Shown here: positions 53,378 to 61,368 of the stretch, one piece after another | Position numbering within the stretch: position 1 is the stretch's first letter | Layout of the letters: each line of letters starts with the position of its first letter | Origin: Lachnospiraceae bacterium YSB2008 | GTDB lineage: Bacteria > Bacillota > Clostridia > Lachnospirales > Lachnospiraceae | Assembly: GCA_000687655.1 (NCBI GenBank) | Contig: JHWR01000001.1 | Span: 248,001-312,000 of the forward strand | DNA length: 64,000 nucleotides | Reading direction: 5' to 3' | The notes under the pieces: generated by a model | Database searches by the model: none | What the model was told of the DNA's origin: nothing | What the model saw: the letters and a program-made list of their open reading frames with translations, nothing else | Made by a program: the position numbers and the translations under genes

Positions 53378-55501
53378 CTATCTATACCAGATATTATAAT
53401 CAACTCTTCCGTTGATACCCTTTATAGTTCCTGAACTTGAATACTGCCATATTTCATATGGGAGTCCATGCTTATCAAGTATATTTCTGTTCAGGTTGAT
53501 ATCTGTTGGATAATAAGCAAACCATCTAGGATACTGTGTAAGCTGTTCTGAATAGAATGGCCAGTAGTATCCGCCATAGTATCCAGGCTTATATCCGAGC
53601 TGCTTTACTCTCTCACAGAAAGCTTTGATTACATTTGTTCTCTGCTGAGCAGAGATGTTATTGTGTCTCGTTCCATTTCCATTTTCATCCTTCTGAGACT
53701 CAGAATCGATGAATATAGGAAGATCCACTTTACCACCATACTTCTTGATGAGTCCTACCGTAAACTCTGCTTCCTCCATAGCCTCTTCTTCATTTATAGC
53801 CTGTGTAAAGAAGTAAAGACCTATAGGAACTCCTGCCTTATTGGCATTGATGATATTGTTCATCAACTGAGTGTCTTCAACCAGTCTAAGTGAACCATAG
53901 CCTCTGAATCCGGCTCTAAGTATGGCAAAATCAACACCGTCAGCCTTAACTGCATTCCAGTCAATAACCCCCTGGTAATGAGAAACATCTATTCCGAACC
54001 AGGAAGTTATATTTCCGTTTTCATCTATATGATACTTACGTCCATTTATGGTTATATTTGAGCGCTCGTTGAAAAGTGCGATGTATCTGGTGTAAGTGCT
54101 CTTATCAGCTCCGGCTTTCGCATCACGGTTTTCCTTAAGTCCATACTTTACGAAATGCTCGAGTACTGCTTGATCATCATCTCCCAGCGCTTTTACAACG
54201 TCAGGATTGTGAGCCACATAATAGTTATAATCGTATATTGAACTAAGGTCTACACCACGGTATGTGGTTATAGGATCAACTATTTTAGTTGTTCCTGTAG
54301 CCTTACGACCTTCTTTCTTACCATACTGGATGTAATGCTTATAATACTTTGGAAGATCTTTTCCAAACGCCTGTCTTAAGTCTCTGTACTGATATCTGTA
54401 TGACCTTACATCAAAGTTCTTTGATCCCTGGCGTCCTTCCTTCATTCCATAATTAACGAAATGGCGAAGTGCGAGGAAATCATTGTTAAAGCCGAAAGCT
54501 TTCTTGATATCAGAATACTTATTGAAGTAAAAATCCGCATTGAATACTGCACTGTAATCAGTATTGTCACCACGAAGCTTTGTTACTGACCCAACTCTTG
54601 TAGAAACTCCAGTTGTTTTTCTGCCTTCACGCTTTCCATAATTCACGTAATGCATATAGTAACTTGCATAGTCACCTTCAAATGCCTGTCTGAGATCAGC
54701 ATATGCATTCATATATGAATTAACATCAAATGAACCGCTTGAAGTTCTTTTCTCCTTCATTCCATACTTAACGAAATGCTGGAGTGTCTTATCTTCGTCG
54801 CCATTGAAGGCTTTCTTTACATCGGCATTCTTGGAAAGATAGTAATCATAATTGTAAACTGCTGAATAATCTACACCATTTAACTTAGTTACAGCGCCCT
54901 TAAGCTTGGTAACGCCTGTAGATACTCTACCCTCTTTCTTGCCGTAATTCATGTAATGAATGTAATACTTAGCGTAGTCATAACCAAAAGCAGCCCTGAG
55001 GTCTCTGTAAGCGTTTCTGTATGATTTAAGATCAAATGCCTCCGATGCCCTTCTTCCTTCGTTCATTCCATATGTTATGAAATGACGAAGTGTCTTCTCC
55101 TGATCGCCGTTAAACGCCTTTTTTACATCAGGATTCTTAGCAATATAATAGTAATAATCATATACAGCTGAATAGTCTACGCCATCAAGAGATGAAAGTG
55201 CCGGAGCCGGAACAGTAGTTATCATCTTGCTGTCGGTATCCTTTATTGACGATGTAGCATTTGCTGGTTTTGCGTCAACCTCGTCTGCCTTTGTATCTGC
55301 AGTATTCCCTACATTTCCATCTACAACTGCATTTTTATCAACTTTTGCATTTTCATCTACAGCTGTCTCAATAACTGCATCTGTAGATGTGGCAATATCC
55401 TCTTCGGCATGTGCCGTGATGCTTCCGGTCCCCAGCATGAAAGCCATGACAGGAATCGAAGCCGTTATAAATACTGCCTTCGCAAGTTTTCTGTTAAACA
55501 T
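53378..55501 (-). CDS. Secreted GH25 lysozyme with N-terminal surface repeats
   Basis: About 707 residues from ATG 55501 with AGGAGG upstream; a longer frame would overlap the preceding gene. Signal peptide ending near HAEE (~31), linker with ATSTDAV, seven half-repeats (~101-461), a short segment INGRKYHIDENGNITSW, then GH25 (~500-707). Catalytic marks: FGIDVSHYQGVIDW (first Asp) and LPIFIDSES (the D-x-E pair), so it should cleave between N-acetylmuramic acid and N-acetylglucosamine. Fourth gene of the operon. Confidence 0.94.
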   Translation of the reverse strand: MFNRKLAKAVFITASIPVMAFMLGTGSITAHAEEDIATSTDAVIETAVDENAKVDKNAVVDGNVGNTADTKADEVDAKPANATSSIKDTDSKMITTVPAPALSSLDGVDYSAVYDYYYYIAKNPDVKKAFNGDQEKTLRHFITYGMNEGRRASEAFDLKSYRNAYRDLRAAFGYDYAKYYIHYMNYGKKEGRVSTGVTKLKGAVTKLNGVDYSAVYNYDYYLSKNADVKKAFNGDEDKTLQHFVKYGMKEKRTSSGSFDVNSYMNAYADLRQAFEGDYASYYMHYVNYGKREGRKTTGVSTRVGSVTKLRGDNTDYSAVFNADFYFNKYSDIKKAFGFNNDFLALRHFVNYGMKEGRQGSKNFDVRSYRYQYRDLRQAFGKDLPKYYKHYIQYGKKEGRKATGTTKIVDPITTYRGVDLSSIYDYNYYVAHNPDVVKALGDDDQAVLEHFVKYGLKENRDAKAGADKSTYTRYIALFNERSNITINGRKYHIDENGNITSWFGIDVSHYQGVIDWNAVKADGVDFAILRAGFRGYGSLRLVEDTQLMNNIINANKAGVPIGLYFFTQAINEEEAMEEAEFTVGLIKKYGGKVDLPIFIDSESQKDENGNGTRHNNISAQQRTNVIKAFCERVKQLGYKPGYYGGYYWPFYSEQLTQYPRWFAYYPTDINLNRNILDKHGLPYEIWQYSSSGTIKGINGRVDYNIWYR
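54119..55201 (-). repeat. Repeat array of the GH25 protein: seven half-repeats
   Basis: Order A-B-A-B-A-B-A, units of 51-54 codons. Each A unit has NPDVKKAF or a near form followed by HFV.YGMKEGR; each B unit has AY.DLRQAF...YYMHYVNYGKREGR. The third A unit has a three-residue insert, and the last A ends KENRDA. Confidence 0.9.
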
Positions 55502-55511
55502 CAGTTTCCTC

Positions 55512-58500
55512 CTACTGAACAACAATTCTGCTGTTAAACGCTTCATAAGCGTATTTCTTTCTTGGTATCAGGTGTTTATCAGCATGATTACCCGGCATCA
55601 TTATTGTGCTGAAGAAGCTTTCGGTTGCCCTTTCAACACATTCCTGATCAGTTTCACCTTCATTTGGCTTGATGTTCTTGTAAGTATTGAAGTATGTTGT
55701 CTTCTTGGCATTTTCATAGCGCATGAAGAATGCAAGCTGTACATCTGCAGAATTCCATGCATAGTTATAATAATTTGCCTCTACCTTATTTGTTCCCGGA
55801 TTATAGTGCAGAAGGTTATATGCTCTCTGACCTGTCCACTGTATTATACCCATACCTGGATAGTAGAGTTCATTGTACTTATAACCATTCTTGCTTATGG
55901 CAAGTCCCATATTTGCATAACATGGGAACAGATAGTTTATACAATACCCGTTAAGATCACTCAGAATAGTTGCCCTGTCAGGAAATCCTCCAACCCATTC
56001 TGCTTCTATGATATCAAATTTGAAATTTGTCTCAGCCTTCATACATCCCATGATTCCGGCTATAGCATAATCAGAGTATCCTTCAGCTCTGAGGTATTCC
56101 CATATAAGCTTCTCCGGCTGCGATACATTTACAGGAATGGCTATGAACTTTGTATCATTGCCCTTGGCATTTCTGCCTTCCTTTGCACCATACTTTATAT
56201 AATGTGTATAGTAATTAATCATGGTCGTGCCAAAGGTTCTCTGAAGATCCAAGTATCTGTTGGCATATGAGAAAACATTGAACCACTCACTTGGACGTCT
56301 GTTTTCTTTCATACCATAGTTAACGAAGTGCTGAAGAAGCTTATCGTCACAGAATCCGAAAGCCTGTCTCAGATCGCCGTTATGCTGCAGGTAATAATTG
56401 CCGTCGTATATACAGCTGTAATCAACACCGTTATATACCGTTGCATAGCCTCTCAGATTACTTACGCCTGTAGCAATTCTTCCTTCACGTTTTCCGTAGT
56501 TTATATAGTGAATATAATACTTAGCATAATCATTTCCGAAAGCACGTCTGAGGTCCGGATAAGCATACGCATATGAAGTAAGACTGAATGTAGCGATAGT
56601 CGCTCTTCCTTCCTTCATACCATAGTTAACAAGATGCTTAAGTGCAGCGATATCATTATTCCAGCCAAATGCAGCCTTTACATCTGCATTCTTAGTGAAA
56701 TAATAATCCGCATTGAATATATCGCTGTAATCAACACCGTTCATCTTTGTTACAGTACCGACTCTCTTGGTGCATCCGGTAGTTTTTCTACCTTCACGCT
56801 TACCGTAATTCAGGTAATGTATATAATACTTCGCCCAATCATCAAAGAATGCATTTCTGAGATCAGGGTACTGATTCCTGTATGAATCAAGTGAGAAGTT
56901 AGCACTTGCCTGACGACCTTCCTTCATACCATAAACCACGAAGTGTCTTATAGCCTTTTCTCTGTCTTCCTTACTGCCTGAACCAAAAGCCTTCTTAAGA
57001 TCACCATACTTACCTATATAGTATCTATAATCATATATCGATGAGTAATCGACACCGTTATATTTGTTTATTGCATCCTTATCAACAGTATTTGTATTGG
57101 TATTTGTGTTCGTGTTTGTATTTGTGTTTGTTGACTTCTTCTTAAGTCCGTAATAGCTTACGATAGCTTCCGCATCAGCCTTTGCAAGAGCCTGAAGCTT
57201 AGCGTCAGTTGAAAGGAAGCTGTTATAATCACTCTCCGTAGTCAAATATGCATGCTTTATCATGATTGCCGGTAAACCTGCAAGCTTAGGGCGACTGAGC
57301 AGTCCCCACCACTCCATATTGGTTCCGTCATCATAAGTAGTATTCCGAGGTTTACTTACGAGAGCCCCATTATTAACAAGTCCAAGCTTTGCGAGTCTGT
57401 TTACTATCTCTTGTCCCAATTTTGATCCAATTGTATTAAAGTCAGCTCTAAGTCCAGTGTTTTGAATTATTACATAAGCACCAACTTCTGTTTTATTATC
57501 TCCATCACCAACACCTATAGAAATGAATATATCTGCACTATTATTCTTAGCATAATCTACTCTCTTCTGATTAGCTGCCACTTCATCAGAAGGATTGTAA
57601 TCATACATAGAATACCTTGGAACATTAAGCACTACACAATCATATTCAGCAAGATAGTTTGAGAGATATTGACGAATTTTCCCATTTATCTCATTTTCCT
57701 GAACAGTCTTGCCACTGTATGTTTTAACAATACCTGTTTTGTATGAAGTCTTCTTTGTATCATCCTGTTCTGCATTAAGTGCTATAACATACTTTCCATT
57801 TGACTTGCCGAGATTTGACTCGCCATTTGGGCTGTACAGTGTTATATCATCAGCTATTGGCTGTTCGGTATACTCATCAGTTGGTATGGAAAGTGAATTG
57901 CTTGCTACATTCTCATCAGTAACAGACTCTGTCTCGTCACCTTCAACTATCCATGCGTCGGCCTCTATCTCAACTTCTCTGTCTACACCAAATGAAGCTG
58001 CACATTCATCATCACCGAAAGGTATGAACTGATAGTTTCCTGAAAGACCTGCTTCGAAGCTAACGACTATCTCATCCTCTGAAGCCACATCAACTGCAGA
58101 AGCATCGAGCACAGTCTCTTCACCTGTGATTGCATTCTTAACAACGAATGCATCCTCGAGAGCCGCTGCCTTTTCAGCTACAGAATCAGCAGCTGCATCA
58201 GAGTCAGTTGCATCCTCATCTGTTCCGAGCTTGATATATACAAACTGATCTTCTCCGGACTTGAGATTGTCGTATCCGACCACCATGTAGTCTATGGACG
58301 GCACAAATGCATCCTCGGATACCTCTCCATCCAAAGTATCTGTATCAGCCGGTACATTTGTCACATCCATAACATTTGTAAATGCTTCAGTGTTTGGTTC
58401 ATTCTTTGCATCTGTTTCAGATGCTGCTGGTCTACTTTCTGCCTCGTCCTCTGCCGCAAAAATATCCGTGGTCGTTCTATTTACCGAAACGCCCAGAAGC

Positions 58501-58547
58501 ATTGCAGCTGCTAGTCCCATTGCCAGGATTCGCTTAAGTTTTCGCAT
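55512..58547 (-). CDS. Secreted protein: degenerate amidase-3 domain, repeats, phage-tail-type lysozyme
   Basis: About 1,011 residues from ATG 58547, just after the stop of the protease gene. Signal peptide (~1-31), acidic linker region and an unassigned domain (~80-205), an amidase-3-like domain (~245-468), a (Thr-Asn)n linker (~473-485), six half-repeats (~490-801) and a phage-tail lysozyme-like domain (~805-1011). In the amidase part the zinc and catalytic sites are replaced: VIALNAEQDD stands for LDPGHGG, ISIGV for SIHxN, and IMIKH for LVExG, so it is probably inactive. The lysozyme part keeps IAGIMGCMKAETNF (Glu ~837) and GIIQWTGQR and is likely active on peptidoglycan. Confidence 0.9.
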   Translation of the reverse strand: MRKLKRILAMGLAAAMLLGVSVNRTTTDIFAAEDEAESRPAASETDAKNEPNTEAFTNVMDVTNVPADTDTLDGEVSEDAFVPSIDYMVVGYDNLKSGEDQFVYIKLGTDEDATDSDAAADSVAEKAAALEDAFVVKNAITGEETVLDASAVDVASEDEIVVSFEAGLSGNYQFIPFGDDECAASFGVDREVEIEADAWIVEGDETESVTDENVASNSLSIPTDEYTEQPIADDITLYSPNGESNLGKSNGKYVIALNAEQDDTKKTSYKTGIVKTYSGKTVQENEINGKIRQYLSNYLAEYDCVVLNVPRYSMYDYNPSDEVAANQKRVDYAKNNSADIFISIGVGDGDNKTEVGAYVIIQNTGLRADFNTIGSKLGQEIVNRLAKLGLVNNGALVSKPRNTTYDDGTNMEWWGLLSRPKLAGLPAIMIKHAYLTTESDYNSFLSTDAKLQALAKADAEAIVSYYGLKKKSTNTNTNTNTNTNTNTVDKDAINKYNGVDYSSIYDYRYYIGKYGDLKKAFGSGSKEDREKAIRHFVVYGMKEGRQASANFSLDSYRNQYPDLRNAFFDDWAKYYIHYLNYGKREGRKTTGCTKRVGTVTKMNGVDYSDIFNADYYFTKNADVKAAFGWNNDIAALKHLVNYGMKEGRATIATFSLTSYAYAYPDLRRAFGNDYAKYYIHYINYGKREGRIATGVSNLRGYATVYNGVDYSCIYDGNYYLQHNGDLRQAFGFCDDKLLQHFVNYGMKENRRPSEWFNVFSYANRYLDLQRTFGTTMINYYTHYIKYGAKEGRNAKGNDTKFIAIPVNVSQPEKLIWEYLRAEGYSDYAIAGIMGCMKAETNFKFDIIEAEWVGGFPDRATILSDLNGYCINYLFPCYANMGLAISKNGYKYNELYYPGMGIIQWTGQRAYNLLHYNPGTNKVEANYYNYAWNSADVQLAFFMRYENAKKTTYFNTYKNIKPNEGETDQECVERATESFFSTIMMPGNHADKHLIPRKKYAYEAFNSRIVVQ
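56145..57080 (-). repeat. Repeat array of the amidase/lysozyme protein: six half-repeats
   Basis: Order A-B-A-B-A-B between the Thr-Asn linker and the lysozyme domain. The first A unit has a four-residue insert (SGSKEDRE region); the last A ends KENRRP. Confidence 0.9.
57087..57132 (-). repeat. Hexanucleotide tandem repeat coding a Thr-Asn linker
   Basis: About seven ACAAAY-type hexamer copies in frame code alternating Thr and Asn residues between the amidase-like domain and the repeats. Length changes would alter the linker without breaking the frame. Confidence 0.85.
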
Positions 58548-58548
58548 A

Positions 58549-61365
58549 TCAGTACGCCTTTCTTCCTTCCTTGCTACCATACTTAATATAGTGCAGATAA
58601 TAATTCTTCATGTCCGATCCGAACGCTTTCCTCAGATCGGCATATCTGTTTTTATATATATTTACATTGAAGGTCGACTTAGAAAGTCTTCCCTCTTTCA
58701 TGCCATAATTTACAAAGTGCTTCAGAGTTGCCTCATCATCAAGTCCAAAGACTCTCTTGACATCGGCATTCTTAGAAACATAGTAATTATAGTCATAAAC
58801 GAGGCTGTAGTTAGTACCGCCATAGCTCACAGCGCAGCCCTGCATAGTAGTAACGCCGGTCGCACGTCTGCCCTCTCGCTTACCGTAATTCATATAATGT
58901 GTATAGTACTTCGTAAGGTCATTCTTGAAGGCACGTCGGAGATCCGGGTATGCATAAGCATAAGAATATACGCTGAATGTGCTGCTTGCCTGTCGACCTT
59001 CCTTCATTCCGTAATTAATGAAATGCTTAAGAGCACTTATATCATCATTGGTTCCGAATGCATTGGCTATATCACCATTATGATTGAAATAGTAATCTGC
59101 ATCGAATAAGCCACTGTAATCTACACCGTTATACTTCGTTACTGTACCGACTCTCTTGGTAGTTCCCGTAGCCTTCCTGCCTTCTCGTTTTCCATAATTG
59201 ATATAATGGAGATAATACTTCTTGTTATCCTCGCCGAAGGCATTTCTTAGATCTACATATGCAAGCTTATATGAATAGTAATTAAAGGTTGACTTAGCCT
59301 GGCGCCCTTCCTTCATTCCGTAATTAACGAAATGCTTAAGAGCTGCCGCATCATTTGTTCCGAATGCTTTCCAGAGGTCACCATACTTTCCTACATAGTA
59401 GTTGTAATCATATACATCCTTATAATCAACACCGGCATATACCGTTGCATAGCTTGACTTTATGGTCTTATATGATTCTGTAGGGGTATTGTTGTTTCTG
59501 CTGGTATCGTTTTTTGTAAAAGCCTTGATTCTTGCACAGATTCCCATGCCTTTTCCGGTGACGGAACCACCGCCATCCAATGGGAACGTTGTCTCATATA
59601 TATCTTCTACCTTGCCGCCTTCAATGAGATATGACTGACCGGCAGCAGTTGAACTGTGATAAGAATAGTACTGACTTGTTGAAGAGGCATCTATGTATAT
59701 ATCTACATGATCTCCATCAGCATCATCAGCATTAACATCCCAAAGTGTAAATACAACCGAGAATCTGTCTCCTTTATTCAGAGTAATAGTCTTTCCGAGA
59801 TTAATCCTCTGAAGTCCTGCGTAATCCGTAGTTCCTGTTACAGGTGATGACAGCATCGCCGTTCCGGATTTAGGATTAGATGTTGAAGGATTCTTATATA
59901 TCTGAAGCGAATACTTAACATGGTCATCTGCAAGTGCTATGGAAACTGCTGAAAGTTTTTCCGAAGCGGCTGCACTGGCTTTAAATACATTTGCTACAGA
60001 ATCTCCATTGTCTATCGGATATGTATAACTGCCAAACCCACCATCATATTGATAATTGTTATCATACTGAGAAGTTGATTCAAATCTGTATGCTACAACA
60101 TCATCCAAAGTACTGTCTTCATAGGATAACCAGAAGTAGCTGTTACTGCTGCCCCAGCTATTCTTAATAAGCCATGCGCCGTTGTTTTCAGGATGTAGCT
60201 TTCTATTCTTGTTATCATAATGATCAAAATTATCCTTATCATAATTATCATCCCACCCCACTATCATTACAGCATGATTTGCTGATGTTGAATAAGCTCG
60301 TGGTGTGTAATATGATACACCGTCCGATCCCATACACGACGATTGGAAATACAGTCCTGTTATGGCTGCTCCATATGTGAGAATAAGGTTTTTTACATAG
60401 TCAACATTAACTATAGAACCCGTCGGATGCGAGTTAATATCTGAAGGAACTATCCTTGTTTCTGCAAGGTGAGCCACGTCTTTACTGTATTCAAAGGATG
60501 CATCAAGATCCCTGTATGCCCAGCTGTAAGGTACAGTAGATTCATTCGTTACACCTACCCATGAAGCCAGTGCCATAGAAGCAAGCATCGGATTTCCACC
60601 ATTTGATATGTAGTTTTTACCATTCGTACCAACTGTATTATAATCACCCTTGAGAAGCCCCAAAGGGTCAGTTGTTTTACCGCTGTTAAATGTAAAGTAG
60701 GCAAGCTGCATCTCCGAATAATCAGGTGTAGTTCTTGAAGCATTTCCTGTTGCAAGTCCCTGTTTAAGCATAGATGTTTCCGCCATACCTGTTGCCGTGA
60801 ATGCCCAGCAGGTATTATATGCGCCCTGATCCTTTACGGACGTAATAATCCCAAGATTTCTGGAATCATAGCTGGTATAGGAATTACCAAGAACTCCAAC
60901 TTCGTTAGGATCCGGAGCGTAAATACTGTTCTCATCAGTATCTTCGCCTACTTCATCATTTCCCGAACCCATTGCCGGCTCTGCATCCTGAGGTGTAGCA
61001 TCTCCCGGTGACGCATTATCAGAGTCACCTTTGTCATCTGAAGCATCTGAACCAACATTACTGTCATCAGTATCAGCGTCGACTGTTCCGTCTGCAGTCT
61101 CACCATCAGCTTCTTCAATGAGATCCTGCATCTCGTCTGACAGAAGGTCATCCTCATGTGATTCTTTTGTATCGTAAGTAGTATTGGTATCTATCGAAAT
61201 ATATCCATCCGAACCGTAGCCTTTAACAGCATCATCCGGAATGTGGATACCCCCGCTGGCATAAGAAACCTCTTCCGCAGCATTGGACACACCAAGAGAA
61301 CTGCCCTGCGCAGCCGCAGTCAGTATCATGCCTATAGAGAGAATTATTGCCAACCTTTTTCTCAT
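58549..61365 (-). CDS. Secreted papain-like (C1A) cysteine protease with C-terminal surface repeats
   Basis: 938 residues. Signal peptide (~1-30), a pro-region or linker rich in Asp, Glu and Gly with ASPGDATPQDAEP, then a C1A protease domain: DQGAYNTCWAFTATG (Cys ~186), SANHAVMIVGWDD (His ~364) and AWLIKNSWGSSN (Asn ~402). A beta-rich lectin-like domain follows (~435-620), as in related clostridial proteases, then six half-repeats to the C-terminus (~639-938). All three catalytic residues are present. It starts four bases after the cellulase stop codon begins, so the genes are co-transcribed. Confidence 0.94.
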   Translation of the reverse strand: MRKRLAIILSIGMILTAAAQGSSLGVSNAAEEVSYASGGIHIPDDAVKGYGSDGYISIDTNTTYDTKESHEDDLLSDEMQDLIEEADGETADGTVDADTDDSNVGSDASDDKGDSDNASPGDATPQDAEPAMGSGNDEVGEDTDENSIYAPDPNEVGVLGNSYTSYDSRNLGIITSVKDQGAYNTCWAFTATGMAETSMLKQGLATGNASRTTPDYSEMQLAYFTFNSGKTTDPLGLLKGDYNTVGTNGKNYISNGGNPMLASMALASWVGVTNESTVPYSWAYRDLDASFEYSKDVAHLAETRIVPSDINSHPTGSIVNVDYVKNLILTYGAAITGLYFQSSCMGSDGVSYYTPRAYSTSANHAVMIVGWDDNYDKDNFDHYDNKNRKLHPENNGAWLIKNSWGSSNSYFWLSYEDSTLDDVVAYRFESTSQYDNNYQYDGGFGSYTYPIDNGDSVANVFKASAAASEKLSAVSIALADDHVKYSLQIYKNPSTSNPKSGTAMLSSPVTGTTDYAGLQRINLGKTITLNKGDRFSVVFTLWDVNADDADGDHVDIYIDASSTSQYYSYHSSTAAGQSYLIEGGKVEDIYETTFPLDGGGSVTGKGMGICARIKAFTKNDTSRNNNTPTESYKTIKSSYATVYAGVDYKDVYDYNYYVGKYGDLWKAFGTNDAAALKHFVNYGMKEGRQAKSTFNYYSYKLAYVDLRNAFGEDNKKYYLHYINYGKREGRKATGTTKRVGTVTKYNGVDYSGLFDADYYFNHNGDIANAFGTNDDISALKHFINYGMKEGRQASSTFSVYSYAYAYPDLRRAFKNDLTKYYTHYMNYGKREGRRATGVTTMQGCAVSYGGTNYSLVYDYNYYVSKNADVKRVFGLDDEATLKHFVNYGMKEGRLSKSTFNVNIYKNRYADLRKAFGSDMKNYYLHYIKYGSKEGRKAY
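58552..59451 (-). repeat. Repeat array of the papain-like protease: six half-repeats
   Basis: Order A-B-A-B-A-B, ending with a short final B unit (KEGRKAY) at the C-terminus. Units are 51-52 codons except the last (43). Confidence 0.9.
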
Positions 61366-61368
61366 ATA

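Noticed and set aside
55227-56270. 347-codon plus-strand frame
   Set aside because: It is antisense to the strongly coding GH25 N-terminus and the lysozyme domain, is Ser/Ile/Cys-rich without any domain, and has no ribosome binding site of note.
58294-59109. 271-codon plus-strand frame
   Set aside because: Antisense shadow of the protease repeats and of the next gene's signal peptide; similar shadows occur opposite every repeat array.
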